The position numbers and the translations under genes were made by a program. The notes under the pieces are model-generated. The model saw nothing but the letters and a program-made list of their open reading frames with translations, was not told where the DNA came from and did not search any database. Shown piece by piece: positions 25,296 through 33,629 of a stretch of 64,000 nt of DNA (position 1 is its first letter; each line of letters starts with the position of its first letter). This DNA is from WS-7 sp036505295 (GTDB taxonomy: Bacteria > Eisenbacteria > RBG-16-71-46 > SZUA-252), in contig DASXTQ010000042.1 of NCBI GenBank assembly GCA_036505295.1, forward strand, positions 1 to 64,000, written 5' to 3'.

Positions 25296-26503
25296 CGCGG
25301 CACGCCCGGCGCGCGCTCCGCTCGCGCCCCGCGTTCCCGCTCGAGAAATTGCTCGAACGGGAGCGAGCACCCGCGCCGCTCCGCCTCGGGGAGGCGACCC
25401 TCGAGCGTGAGCCTGTTGCCCGCGGCGGCGCCGACATCCTCGGTCTGAATCGCGAGCGGCACGTCGAGATTCGCGAGGTCGTAGTGGACCAGGAGCCCGG
25501 GCCTTCCTTCGGGCAGATCGAGCATCGTCTCCGGATCGAGCACGCGGGTGCGCACCCACGGAGGGATCACGAACCCGCGCCTCGCCGGGCGCCGCTCGTG
25601 CGCGGCCAGGAGCGTGTCTTCATAGAACTGGCTTCCCATTTCCGCCATTCCGTATTCGTTCACAAGGTGCGTTCGCGGAATCCCGAACACGCGGTGAATG
25701 GAAGCGGCCATGTCGTCAGGGCGAAGCTCGACCCGCGTTCCCTTCGCCCCTCCGGTATCCATCGCCCGGCTTCCTGGGGGGAGCGCGAAACAGAGCCCCC
25801 TCCGATCGCACCGCTCGACATAGGCGCGGAGGAGAAGCGTGGTGCCGAGGAGGAGGACCGGCACCCTCCCGTCGAGGGAACGCGCGAGCTCCGCGTCGGC
25901 ACGCTCCCATCGTGGTTCTCCGTGTTCGACGATCCATGAGGGGGCGTCACAGAGCCGGGCAGCGACACGGTCGGCCATGAACCAGAGCGAGGAGCGCGGC
26001 GATTCGGCGCGCGTGGGCCCGAAGATGATCATCTTGAGCCGCGCACCGTCCGGCAGGAGGTGCCGGGTGAAGCTCTTGAGAAGCGACGTCTCGTAGAGAT
26101 GGGTCGACGTGAGATGCACACGGCCCGGCCTCGTGATCGTCGTCCCGCTCGTCTCGAACGTGACGGTGGGGGATGCCGGCGCCGCGCCTCCACTCGTCCC
26201 CCCGTCCCCAACCCGCGCCGCGCTCAGACCGTGCTCTTTGAACGCCGAAGAGGGCACCGGCGGAATCTCGCGCCAATCACCCAACCCGCCGGGCCCGCGC
26301 CCGACATGCCGCGCGTACGCCCCGTACTCCGGTATCGTATCGCACTGGATGCGGAAGGACCGAATCGCGAGGTCCGAGAAGGCAGCCTCCGCCCCGCGCG
26401 CTTGCGCCGCCGGCTCCTCCCACCCCGCCGCCGAGATGAAGCGGGCGAGATCCGCCTCCATCTCGCGCATCGGGCCGGTACCTGGGATGTCGCTGGCGGT
26501 CAC
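25292..26503 (-). CDS. LuxE-family acyl-protein synthetase
   Basis: 403 residues. The start is GTG 26503, with GGAG upstream and a 4-bp GTGA overlap with the LOG gene; ATG 26470 is a downstream alternative. It is an ANL-type adenylating fold: TVTFETSGTTITRPG is the P-loop-like motif, and LVNEYGMAEMGSQFY is the conserved A5-type motif. RRGCSLPFEQ near the C-terminus holds the cysteine that LuxE proteins use to carry the acyl group. It activates a fatty acid with ATP and passes it to the LuxC partner encoded directly downstream. Confidence 0.85.
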   Translation of the reverse strand: MTASDIPGTGPMREMEADLARFISAAGWEEPAAQARGAEAAFSDLAIRSFRIQCDTIPEYGAYARHVGRGPGGLGDWREIPPVPSSAFKEHGLSAARVGDGGTSGGAAPASPTVTFETSGTTITRPGRVHLTSTHLYETSLLKSFTRHLLPDGARLKMIIFGPTRAESPRSSLWFMADRVAARLCDAPSWIVEHGEPRWERADAELARSLDGRVPVLLLGTTLLLRAYVERCDRRGLCFALPPGSRAMDTGGAKGTRVELRPDDMAASIHRVFGIPRTHLVNEYGMAEMGSQFYEDTLLAAHERRPARRGFVIPPWVRTRVLDPETMLDLPEGRPGLLVHYDLANLDVPLAIQTEDVGAAAGNRLTLEGRLPEAERRGCSLPFEQFLERERGARAERAPGVPR

Positions 26504-27033
26504 GTTGGCTCCCCGCACGCGAGATCCGCCGCTTGCTCTGCGGTCGCGGCCAGATGCACGAGGGCGCGGATGCTGGGGTCCACTTCGAAGCTGCGCGATA
26601 GGGTGTCCAGCAAGTCCCGCCACGGCTCGCCCATCAGGATGAGCCTCCGGTTCATTCCTTTTCGGTGCATGAGAAGGGTCCAGAGCCAGAAGACTTCGCT
26701 CAACGTGCCGACACCGCCCGGAAGCGCGATCGCGGCGCTCGTCCCTTCGAGCAGCCGCTCGATTCTGACCGCAAGGCTCGGCGAAGGGACCACCTCGTCC
26801 AGGTGTGGATTCGGCGTTCTCGTCTCGTCGAACCAATCGAGGGTGCAGCCGACCACCCGGCCGCCCGCGCCCTTCATGCCCTCTGCAAGCGCCCCCATGA
26901 CGCCGGCGTAGCCGCCGCACCGGACCTCGGCGCCTCGGCGAGCAAGGGCACGACCCAACTCCTGTGCGAGATCGTAGTTGGGGTCCCCGGGCGGCGTGCG
27001 GCTGCTCCCGAAGACAACGACCGACGTCTTCAT
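26500..27033 (-). CDS. LOG-family nucleotide 5'-monophosphate phosphoribohydrolase (TIGR00730-like)
   Basis: 177 residues from ATG 27033. The lysine-decarboxylase-like Rossmann fold begins VVFGSSRTPPGDPNY. LPGGVGTLSEVFWLWTLL is the PGGxGTxxE catalytic signature of LOG proteins. These enzymes cleave ribose-5-phosphate from nucleotide monophosphates and make cytokinins in plants; most bacterial members have a housekeeping or unknown role. It is translationally coupled to the LuxE-LuxC pair by a 4-bp overlap and diverges from nadE. Confidence 0.9.
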   Translation of the reverse strand: MKTSVVVFGSSRTPPGDPNYDLAQELGRALARRGAEVRCGGYAGVMGALAEGMKGAGGRVVGCTLDWFDETRTPNPHLDEVVPSPSLAVRIERLLEGTSAAIALPGGVGTLSEVFWLWTLLMHRKGMNRRLILMGEPWRDLLDTLSRSFEVDPSIRALVHLAATAEQAADLACGEPT

Positions 27034-27120
27034 TCTGCCTCGATCGACGCGGAGCGGCAACCCTTTGGGCTGCTTCCGTATCGGTGGCGCCGGACGGGCC
27101 AGCGTGGTACCATCGTTGCC

Positions 27121-28896
27121 GTGAAACGCCACAGCGATTCGCCCGCCGGCGATCGATCCGAGCGGATCGTCCGGCTCGCGCTGGCCCAGATCAATCCCAC
27201 GGTCGGCGATCTCCCCGGAAACGCCAAGAAGGTCATCGAAACCATCGAGCGCGCCCGCGACCAGGGGACGGACTTGATCGCCTTCCCCGAGCTTACGCTG
27301 ACCGGGTATCCGCCCGAGGATCTTCTTTTGCGCCCGGAGTTCCTCGACCAGAACCAGGCGGCCCTGGAGGAGGTGGCGCGCGGCACCACCGGGATCACCG
27401 CGGTCGTGGGCTTCGCGCAGCGCGCGGACGACGTCTACAACGCGGCCGCGATCGCGCACGACGGCGAGGTGGTGGGAATCTACCAGAAGCGCCACCTGCC
27501 GAATTATGGGGTGTTCGACGAAGTGCGCTATTTTCGTCCCGGAAACGAGTGCTTCGTCTGCAAGCGAGGCGCGCTCACGTTCGGCGTGAACATCTGCGAG
27601 GACATCTTCACGCCCGTGGGTCCGACCGCTGCGCTCGCCGTCTACGGAGACGCAGAGGTGGTGATCAACCTATCCTCGTCTCCCTTCCACGCCGGCAAAT
27701 CCGCGGCCCGGGACCGCATGCTCTCCACCCGTGCCCTGGACGGCGTCTCGGTGGTCGCGTTCGTGAACACCGTCGGCGGCCAGGACGAGCTTGTCTTCGA
27801 CGGCAACAGCCGCGTCTATGGGCCCCAAGGCGAGCTGTTGGCGCAGGCGCGCGCATTCGAGGAAGACCTGGTGATCGTGGACATCGATCTCGAGAGCGTT
27901 TTCCGCGCCCGCCTCCACGACCCCCGTAGCCGGATCGCGGCGCAACGCGACGACGCACCCGAGATGAGCGTGGTCACGCTGCGCCCGATACCCCGACGGG
28001 CACGCCCCAAGATCGGCGCCCGCAAGGTCACGACCCCGAGCGGGGCCGAGGAGATCTACCGGGCGCTCGTGCTCGGCACGCGCGATTACGTCGGCAAGAA
28101 TGGATTCGAGCACGTGGTGATCGGACTGAGCGGCGGGATCGATTCCGCCCTCACCGCCTCGATCGCCACGGACGCCTTGGGCCCGGGGCACGTGACCGGC
28201 GTGTTCATGCCTTCGGGAATCACCTCGCGGGAGAGCAGCGAGGACGCGGCGGCGCTCGCGAAGAACCTCAAGATCGATCTCCTCGCCGTGCCGATCGAAT
28301 CGGAGATCGCCGCGTACCGCGAAAGCTTGAAGGAGATCTTCGCCTCGTCGCAGGAGGACGTGACCGAGGAAAACATCCAATCGAGAATCCGCGGAACCGT
28401 TCTGATGGCGCTCTCGAACAAGTTCTCCTGGCTCGTGCTCACCACCGGGAACAAGAGCGAGCTGTCGGTCGGCTACGCGACTCTCTACGGCGACATGGCC
28501 GGCGGCTTCTCGGTATTGAAGGACGTATCGAAGACGCTCGTATACGAGCTGGCCCGGCATCGGAATGGCGCGGCCCAGACGCCCTGGATCCCGGAACGGA
28601 CGCTGACACGCGAGCCTACGGCGGAACTGAGGCCGGGGCAGCGCGATACGGACACCCTCCCGCCGTACGACACGCTCGACCCCATTCTCAAGGCGTACGT
28701 CGAAGAGGACTCCGAGGTAGAGCGGATCGTCGCGATGGGGTACGATCGCGCCCTCGTGCAGCGGGTGATCCGAATGGTGGACCGGGCCGAGTACAAGCGC
28801 CGCCAGGCGCCTCCCGGAATTCGGATCACACCACGCGCCTTGGGTAAGGACCGCCGACTCCCGATAACGAACCGCCACCAACCCTGGCGTGACTGA
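27121..28896 (+). CDS. nadE: Glutamine-dependent NAD+ synthetase
   Basis: 591 residues from GTG 27121. The N-terminal nitrilase-type glutaminase has its catalytic triad: Glu in FPELTLTGYPPEDL, Lys in YQKRHLPNYG, Cys in GVNICEDIFTP. The C-terminal synthetase has the ATP-pyrophosphatase loop GLSGGIDSALT and LTTGNKSELSVGYATLYGD, which binds deamido-NAD. It makes NAD from deamido-NAD, ATP and glutamine-derived ammonia. No good ATG exists near the family's usual start, so GTG is chosen. The next gene begins after a 46-bp gap. Confidence 0.95.
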   Translation: MKRHSDSPAGDRSERIVRLALAQINPTVGDLPGNAKKVIETIERARDQGTDLIAFPELTLTGYPPEDLLLRPEFLDQNQAALEEVARGTTGITAVVGFAQRADDVYNAAAIAHDGEVVGIYQKRHLPNYGVFDEVRYFRPGNECFVCKRGALTFGVNICEDIFTPVGPTAALAVYGDAEVVINLSSSPFHAGKSAARDRMLSTRALDGVSVVAFVNTVGGQDELVFDGNSRVYGPQGELLAQARAFEEDLVIVDIDLESVFRARLHDPRSRIAAQRDDAPEMSVVTLRPIPRRARPKIGARKVTTPSGAEEIYRALVLGTRDYVGKNGFEHVVIGLSGGIDSALTASIATDALGPGHVTGVFMPSGITSRESSEDAAALAKNLKIDLLAVPIESEIAAYRESLKEIFASSQEDVTEENIQSRIRGTVLMALSNKFSWLVLTTGNKSELSVGYATLYGDMAGGFSVLKDVSKTLVYELARHRNGAAQTPWIPERTLTREPTAELRPGQRDTDTLPPYDTLDPILKAYVEEDSEVERIVAMGYDRALVQRVIRMVDRAEYKRRQAPPGIRITPRALGKDRRLPITNRHQPWRD

Positions 28897-28915
28897 CGTG
28901 ACCGACGTGACCGAC
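28889..28915 (+). repeat. 9-bp triple tandem repeat at the nadE stop
   Basis: Three units of GTGACYGAC span the end of nadE and the spacer before the next gene; each supplies a GTG codon in the downstream frame. This explains the longer alternative start of the PEPCK-like gene. Confidence 0.8.
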
Positions 28916-28942
28916 GACTCGAAGACGAAGACGGAGGATCCG

Positions 28943-31138
28943 ATGAAGAAGCTCGCCAGTCCGGCGACCGCGAAAGCGGTCAGTCCGGCGGGAGGAGCGT
29001 CCCCCGCGTTTCCCGCCACGCCACGCGCCAACACCGAACGTCCCCAAACAAAAGGAATCCAAGTGAGCGAGCACCCGTACCCGTCCGTCGATCTCGAACC
29101 CTATCTGAGCGCTCGGGACCGCAAGGGCGGGAAACGAGTCCTTCGCGACCGCTCGGGCCGGATCGCGCTCGTCCGGGAGGACGCGCTCAACCAAGACCTG
29201 TTTCGCACGAATGGGGTCCCGCTTCACAACGTGGGCCGCCGCTTCCGCGTCGTCGGGGAAGACGGCATCACGGAGCAGGAGCGCTGGATCGCCCCCTTCG
29301 ACGTGATCCACCGCTCCCGCGAAAACCCGAAAAGTTTCGACGGACTCAAGCTCCCTTTGGGCGAGCTCGTCTACGACCACGGACTTTATCTTAAATTCAG
29401 CCCCGGGGTCGCGGAGCTGGGGGTGAACGACCGCGGCGACGTGCTATTGCGGCGCGATTCCTCCAGCGATCCCACCATCGGGCCCGTGTGGAACTCCTTC
29501 AACACGGTAATCACCGGCCGGGCGAAACGCCTCGTCACCCGGACGACCCTCGACGCGCACCAGGCGGATGTGAAGGAGGCGGCCGGCTGGCTCAAGGCGC
29601 TCGAAGCCGTCTCGAAGCGGAAGACCTTGATCAGCCGCTTCTCATGCGCGGGTGTGCAGTACACGCACCGAGGGAACGTTCCGTATTTGAGGCGCACGTC
29701 GCAGACGAACTTCTTCCCGCCGCAAGACGCCGAGATGATGGTCATCGCGAAACAGATCGACCAGCGCTTCCGCGAGCGCGGCATGAAGAAGGCCCCGCGC
29801 GTCACGATCCTGTCGCTCATGGGAGTGCCGCGAAGCGAGGCCGAGCACGCGCAATTCTTGCGGCAGTTGAAGCGCGCCCGCGTCTCCGCGGAGAGGCTCG
29901 GGATTCCGGCGCGGCTCCGGGATTCCCGCTTGTGGGACCCGGATTCGAAAGCGGTCGTGACCTCGAACTTCGTCTACTTCTGCCCCCTCTCCGATCTCAA
30001 GGACGAGGTCACGATCCTCACGGTGAACACGGACTACCACGGCGAGGTGAAGAGCCGCGGCGTGCTCTCGCCGCTCATGGCGATACTCTCCAAGGTCGAC
30101 ATCATTTCTGCGCACGCCGGAGCCGCGATCTTGAATCGCGAAGGAACCGCCACCACGTTCACGGGGCCGACCGGAACGGGCAAGACGACCGCGGGCGCTT
30201 TCTGGGCGGAGCGAAACGAGGTCTATCGTCGACTGGAGCTCAAGCGACGCTATCGGATCGACCTCGAGCGCGAGGGTTTGTCGGGGAACGAGCTGGAGGA
30301 GAAGCTCGAGCGGATCTTCCCGGAAATCGGGATCCTGTGCCAGGAAGACTGGATCGAGATCCTGAAGGATTCGAAACGCGGGTGGGTGTTCTGGTCGACG
30401 GAGCGCTGCCTCTATGCCCGCACCGGGGGATTCCCGGGACTGAGATTCGTGCTCTCCGATAACGAGCCGATTTTGGAAAACGTCACCGCCGATTTCGGCG
30501 GCGGCGGAACGATCGACAAGCTCGGCCGGATCACGCACGACTATTTCCCCGAGCGGATTTTCTACGATCCCACGTGGGGTCACCTGTTGTACGACAGAAA
30601 ATCGCGGCCGATCGCGGCGAATGTCTTTCTGGAGCGGAACCCGAGCTTGGATTTCTGCGTCAAGCGCGTGGGACCGGACGAGGCGCTCCAGTGGCTCCTG
30701 ATCGGTCGGACGCCGGGCGGAAAGCACGAGCCCCTGTACAACGCCTACCCCGATTTCAGCGGGCTCTTGATGACGAACGGGGTCGTGGGAGAAAAGCTCG
30801 TCGACGCGGTTCGCGCCGCGGAGCGGGGAGATCTCGGGCCGCTTGGAAACGGGGACGCGACCCTGGGTCGCGCGATTTACGACAAGCTCAAGATCCAGCT
30901 CGATCTCTGGCGCGAGAACTGCTCCCAGGTCCCGACCTACATCGTGAACGGGGCTGCCGGGCTCGAGATGACGCAGGACATGAACTGGCTCCTGTCCGAG
31001 CATCCGGACGCGTTCGGTGATTGGAAAAAGGTCACGACCGTCGATTTCCAGCGCTACATGAACGAGCGCTACGGGGTCACGTATAGCGGGCGCGGGGCCT
31101 GGACGCACATCTCCCCGGCGCAGCGCATGGCGCGATAG
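28943..31138 (+). CDS. Divergent PEP-carboxykinase-like P-loop protein
   Basis: 731 residues from ATG 28943, preceded by GGAGG; an in-frame GTG at 28889 overlaps the nadE stop. The C-terminal half follows the PEPCK order. VNTDYHGEVKSRGVLSP resembles TEYAGEMKKG. IISAHAGAAILNREG resembles the SMHCSAN region. FTGPTGTGKTTAGAF is a Walker A where PEPCK has GLSGTGKTTLS, and PILENVTADF matches the PEPCK LENV segment. The kinase-2 aspartates are replaced by QEDW. The first 40 residues are low-complexity Ala/Pro/Thr. True PEPCKs are about 530 residues, so this protein is long and several signature residues differ. It may be a kinase of another substrate rather than a gluconeogenic PEPCK. Confidence 0.6.
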   Translation: MKKLASPATAKAVSPAGGASPAFPATPRANTERPQTKGIQVSEHPYPSVDLEPYLSARDRKGGKRVLRDRSGRIALVREDALNQDLFRTNGVPLHNVGRRFRVVGEDGITEQERWIAPFDVIHRSRENPKSFDGLKLPLGELVYDHGLYLKFSPGVAELGVNDRGDVLLRRDSSSDPTIGPVWNSFNTVITGRAKRLVTRTTLDAHQADVKEAAGWLKALEAVSKRKTLISRFSCAGVQYTHRGNVPYLRRTSQTNFFPPQDAEMMVIAKQIDQRFRERGMKKAPRVTILSLMGVPRSEAEHAQFLRQLKRARVSAERLGIPARLRDSRLWDPDSKAVVTSNFVYFCPLSDLKDEVTILTVNTDYHGEVKSRGVLSPLMAILSKVDIISAHAGAAILNREGTATTFTGPTGTGKTTAGAFWAERNEVYRRLELKRRYRIDLEREGLSGNELEEKLERIFPEIGILCQEDWIEILKDSKRGWVFWSTERCLYARTGGFPGLRFVLSDNEPILENVTADFGGGGTIDKLGRITHDYFPERIFYDPTWGHLLYDRKSRPIAANVFLERNPSLDFCVKRVGPDEALQWLLIGRTPGGKHEPLYNAYPDFSGLLMTNGVVGEKLVDAVRAAERGDLGPLGNGDATLGRAIYDKLKIQLDLWRENCSQVPTYIVNGAAGLEMTQDMNWLLSEHPDAFGDWKKVTTVDFQRYMNERYGVTYSGRGAWTHISPAQRMAR

Positions 31139-31154
31139 GGCGCGGCGCGGCTTA

Positions 31155-33554
31155 CTAACGCAGGATCAGCACCGGTCGCGCCGCCGTGCGGCTGCCGGCG
31201 CGCACGCGGAGCCAATAGCGGCCGGATCCCAGACGCCGGCCGCGGTCGTCCAAGCCGTCCCACGTACAACGCACGAGACCCGAGGTCGACGGCTCCGTAG
31301 ATGAAGGAACGACGGGGAGACTTCGCACCAGCCGTCCCTGAATATCGAACACCCTGGCTTCGATCCCGCCGACGCTCAAGCCCCCCGATGGATCGAACAC
31401 GCGGATCTCTGCGCGTTCCGTCATGGGATTCGGCATCACCGAAACGGCGAGCTGCGGCGCCGGCGGAGGCGTCGGCTCCTCTCCCACCGCCACGATCGTC
31501 GCCAGGCCGGGACGCAGCAGCAGCGCCCGGGTACCGTCCGATACCAGAAGATCCGGAATCGGACCCACCGTCCCCAAGAACCGAAGGGAGGTCGCGGAGG
31601 AGCTGGGCGCCCTATGCAAGGCGACCTCGAGCGCGCGCCCCTCGGTCCATAGTTGACCGCGCGCGAGCGTAACGGTCGCGGTATAGGGAGGGGACGCCGT
31701 GGGCGCGATCCGATCCAGCTCCGCCGCACCGGGGACGCGCATCAACGCGACACCGCCCGCACCCTGCGCCACGGCCACGTTTCCGGTCCACGTCCCGGCC
31801 AATCCAATCGCGGGCGCCGCGGTCTGCTGCGCCAGCACCAAGGCCGGCGCGCCCCCCAGTGGCGCGCGAACGATCTGCATCCCTCCAGCGGACGCGGCCA
31901 CTGCGAGGTAGACGCTGTCGCGCGTGTTCGAGATCCAGGCGACGTCGCGGGCGTAGGGCGTGCCCCACGCGGAGGAGAGCGCGACCGAACCGAGCGGCGC
32001 GAAGGTGACCACGGCCGGCGCGCCGGACCCGACGCTCAAGTGGTACACCGAGACGCCCGCGGCCCCGTCCGCAAGCGCGAGGTCGGGGGAGCCCGCGCCG
32101 GCGCGGCGAAGCTCGAGGTCCAACGCGCTCCCCGGGGTCGGCATTGTGCCCGCGGCATACGGGACGCCCCCGAGGGAATCGAACGCCGCAGTCACATCGA
32201 TCGCGACGATGCCGGAGCCCGTGCCCGCGAGAACCGAGGCGGGATTGTAATCCGACGCCGTCGGCACCGAGCCGGTGTCGGCGTCGGCGACGAGCGCGAC
32301 GATGCGCCCCGACGCGGCGCGGAACCACGCCACGTCGGTCGCGAACCCGGGAAGGGGAATCGTTCGCAGAATCCGATCGTCGATCCCGTTCATGTCCTGG
32401 TCGAAAAAATCCTCCCAGGTGCCGAACGGTGGATCGATCACGGTGCGCAGATCGAGGAGCATCAGCCCCGAACGCCCCGCCGCGAGCAGCCCGAGATCGA
32501 GCGTGTCCCCGGCGGGGCCCACGAATCCCGGCACGACCGCGACCGACGCGGCGTACGACGGAATGCGCACCTGCCCCACCAGGCGGTCGTCCGTCCCATT
32601 TCCGTCCGTGTCGACCGCGCCGATTCGAGCGAGCGTCGTGCCCGCGGTCAGGACGCGCACGCCGTCGAGCCCGGCCGGGAGGAGCCACACGCCGCGCGCC
32701 GCAAGCTCCACCGGGCCGTCACGTCCTGCCGCAGGCTCTCCCAGGGGGGTCAAGCCCATAGGAACAAGCGCGGTTGGTAAGGACTCCGGAAGCGCCGCGG
32801 AGGAGAGCGCGTGGCCGATGGAGTTCGAGATGCCGCCGAGGCTCGTGACGCTGCATTGCAGGGCGTTGGCGTTCCCGCCGTAGGCGCTCCCCGCGATCGT
32901 CGTCGGGGCGCTTATCGTGACCGTGGCGCCTCCCGGCAGATCCACGTCCACCGGGGGCTCGGTGCCCGGGAAGATGCCGTCGGTGTTGTTGGGATCGGGA
33001 TTGGTGCGGCCGTCCGTGACTTGGACGGACTCGGCGCTCGCCACCAGGCTGTGAATCTGAAACGAGACCAGCCCCGAGGTGTTCGACGGAGCGGACCAGG
33101 AGAAAGGCGAAGGCCAGACCTCGGGCCTCCCGCCGGTCGCCGCGAAGATCGCCGAGATCGCCTTCGCCACGTGCCCGCCGCCGATCTGATCGGTGAGCTC
33201 CACGGACAAAGACGCGCCGCCGAAGGCGAGTACCGGGACGGTCACCGAAAACGAAACGCGCCGGACGCTGTCCGGGGGTACCACGATCGAGCCGTTCAGC
33301 GGCGAGACGCCGAGCGCGAAGGCGCCTCCCGGGGTCGCGGCCCAGTTCAGGCTCGCGGGCGCGCCGTTCGCGCGGAGCGTCATCTCGATGGAATGCGTCG
33401 AGCCGGGAGCGAACGTGGCGCTCGGCAGGAGCACCGTGACCGGGCGCGGAGGGATCCAGCCGGTCCCCGCCCTCGCGGGGGGAGCGTGGATCGCCCCCGC
33501 GAGCAGCGGGATGAGGGCGAGCGTCAGCGCAGGATGTGGGGATCGTGCTCGCAT
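31155..33554 (-). CDS. Large secreted protein with LVIVD-like propeller core and C-terminal sorting domain
   Basis: 799 residues. The signal peptide ends near APPARAG. An Ig-like, extracellular region (residues 35-230) is followed by a long repetitive beta-rich region with units such as GIVAIDVTAAFD, LDLGLLAAGRSGLMLLDLR and DLALADGAAGVSVYHLS. These resemble propeller blades that report values. The last 95 residues (PNPMTERAEIRVFD, VFDIQGRLVRSL, WDGLDDRGRRLGSGRYWLRV) are the FlgD-like sorting tail. No catalytic motif is visible. The protein is probably displayed on the surface. Convergent with the PEPCK-like gene (16 bp apart). Confidence 0.8.
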   Translation of the reverse strand: MRARSPHPALTLALIPLLAGAIHAPPARAGTGWIPPRPVTVLLPSATFAPGSTHSIEMTLRANGAPASLNWAATPGGAFALGVSPLNGSIVVPPDSVRRVSFSVTVPVLAFGGASLSVELTDQIGGGHVAKAISAIFAATGGRPEVWPSPFSWSAPSNTSGLVSFQIHSLVASAESVQVTDGRTNPDPNNTDGIFPGTEPPVDVDLPGGATVTISAPTTIAGSAYGGNANALQCSVTSLGGISNSIGHALSSAALPESLPTALVPMGLTPLGEPAAGRDGPVELAARGVWLLPAGLDGVRVLTAGTTLARIGAVDTDGNGTDDRLVGQVRIPSYAASVAVVPGFVGPAGDTLDLGLLAAGRSGLMLLDLRTVIDPPFGTWEDFFDQDMNGIDDRILRTIPLPGFATDVAWFRAASGRIVALVADADTGSVPTASDYNPASVLAGTGSGIVAIDVTAAFDSLGGVPYAAGTMPTPGSALDLELRRAGAGSPDLALADGAAGVSVYHLSVGSGAPAVVTFAPLGSVALSSAWGTPYARDVAWISNTRDSVYLAVAASAGGMQIVRAPLGGAPALVLAQQTAAPAIGLAGTWTGNVAVAQGAGGVALMRVPGAAELDRIAPTASPPYTATVTLARGQLWTEGRALEVALHRAPSSSATSLRFLGTVGPIPDLLVSDGTRALLLRPGLATIVAVGEEPTPPPAPQLAVSVMPNPMTERAEIRVFDPSGGLSVGGIEARVFDIQGRLVRSLPVVPSSTEPSTSGLVRCTWDGLDDRGRRLGSGRYWLRVRAGSRTAARPVLILR

Positions 33555-33575
33555 GTGCCTCGGTTGAAACGAAGC

Positions 33576-33601
33576 GGGGGCCGGTAGAAACTCCGGCCCC
33601 C
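33576..33601 (-). terminator. Hairpin between the metalloprotease and the propeller protein
   Basis: GGGGGCCGG and CCGGCCCCC form a perfect 9-bp stem around an 8-base loop, 29 bp after the metalloprotease stop. In the direction of transcription it is followed by the T-rich GCTTCGTTTC, so termination is likely though the U-run is interrupted. Confidence 0.6.
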
Positions 33602-33629
33602 GTCCTCGCGTGCTTCGAACCTAGGGCGC

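Noticed and set aside
23814..26503. Bioluminescence operon
   Set aside because: Only LuxC- and LuxE-like genes are present; no luciferase subunits are nearby.
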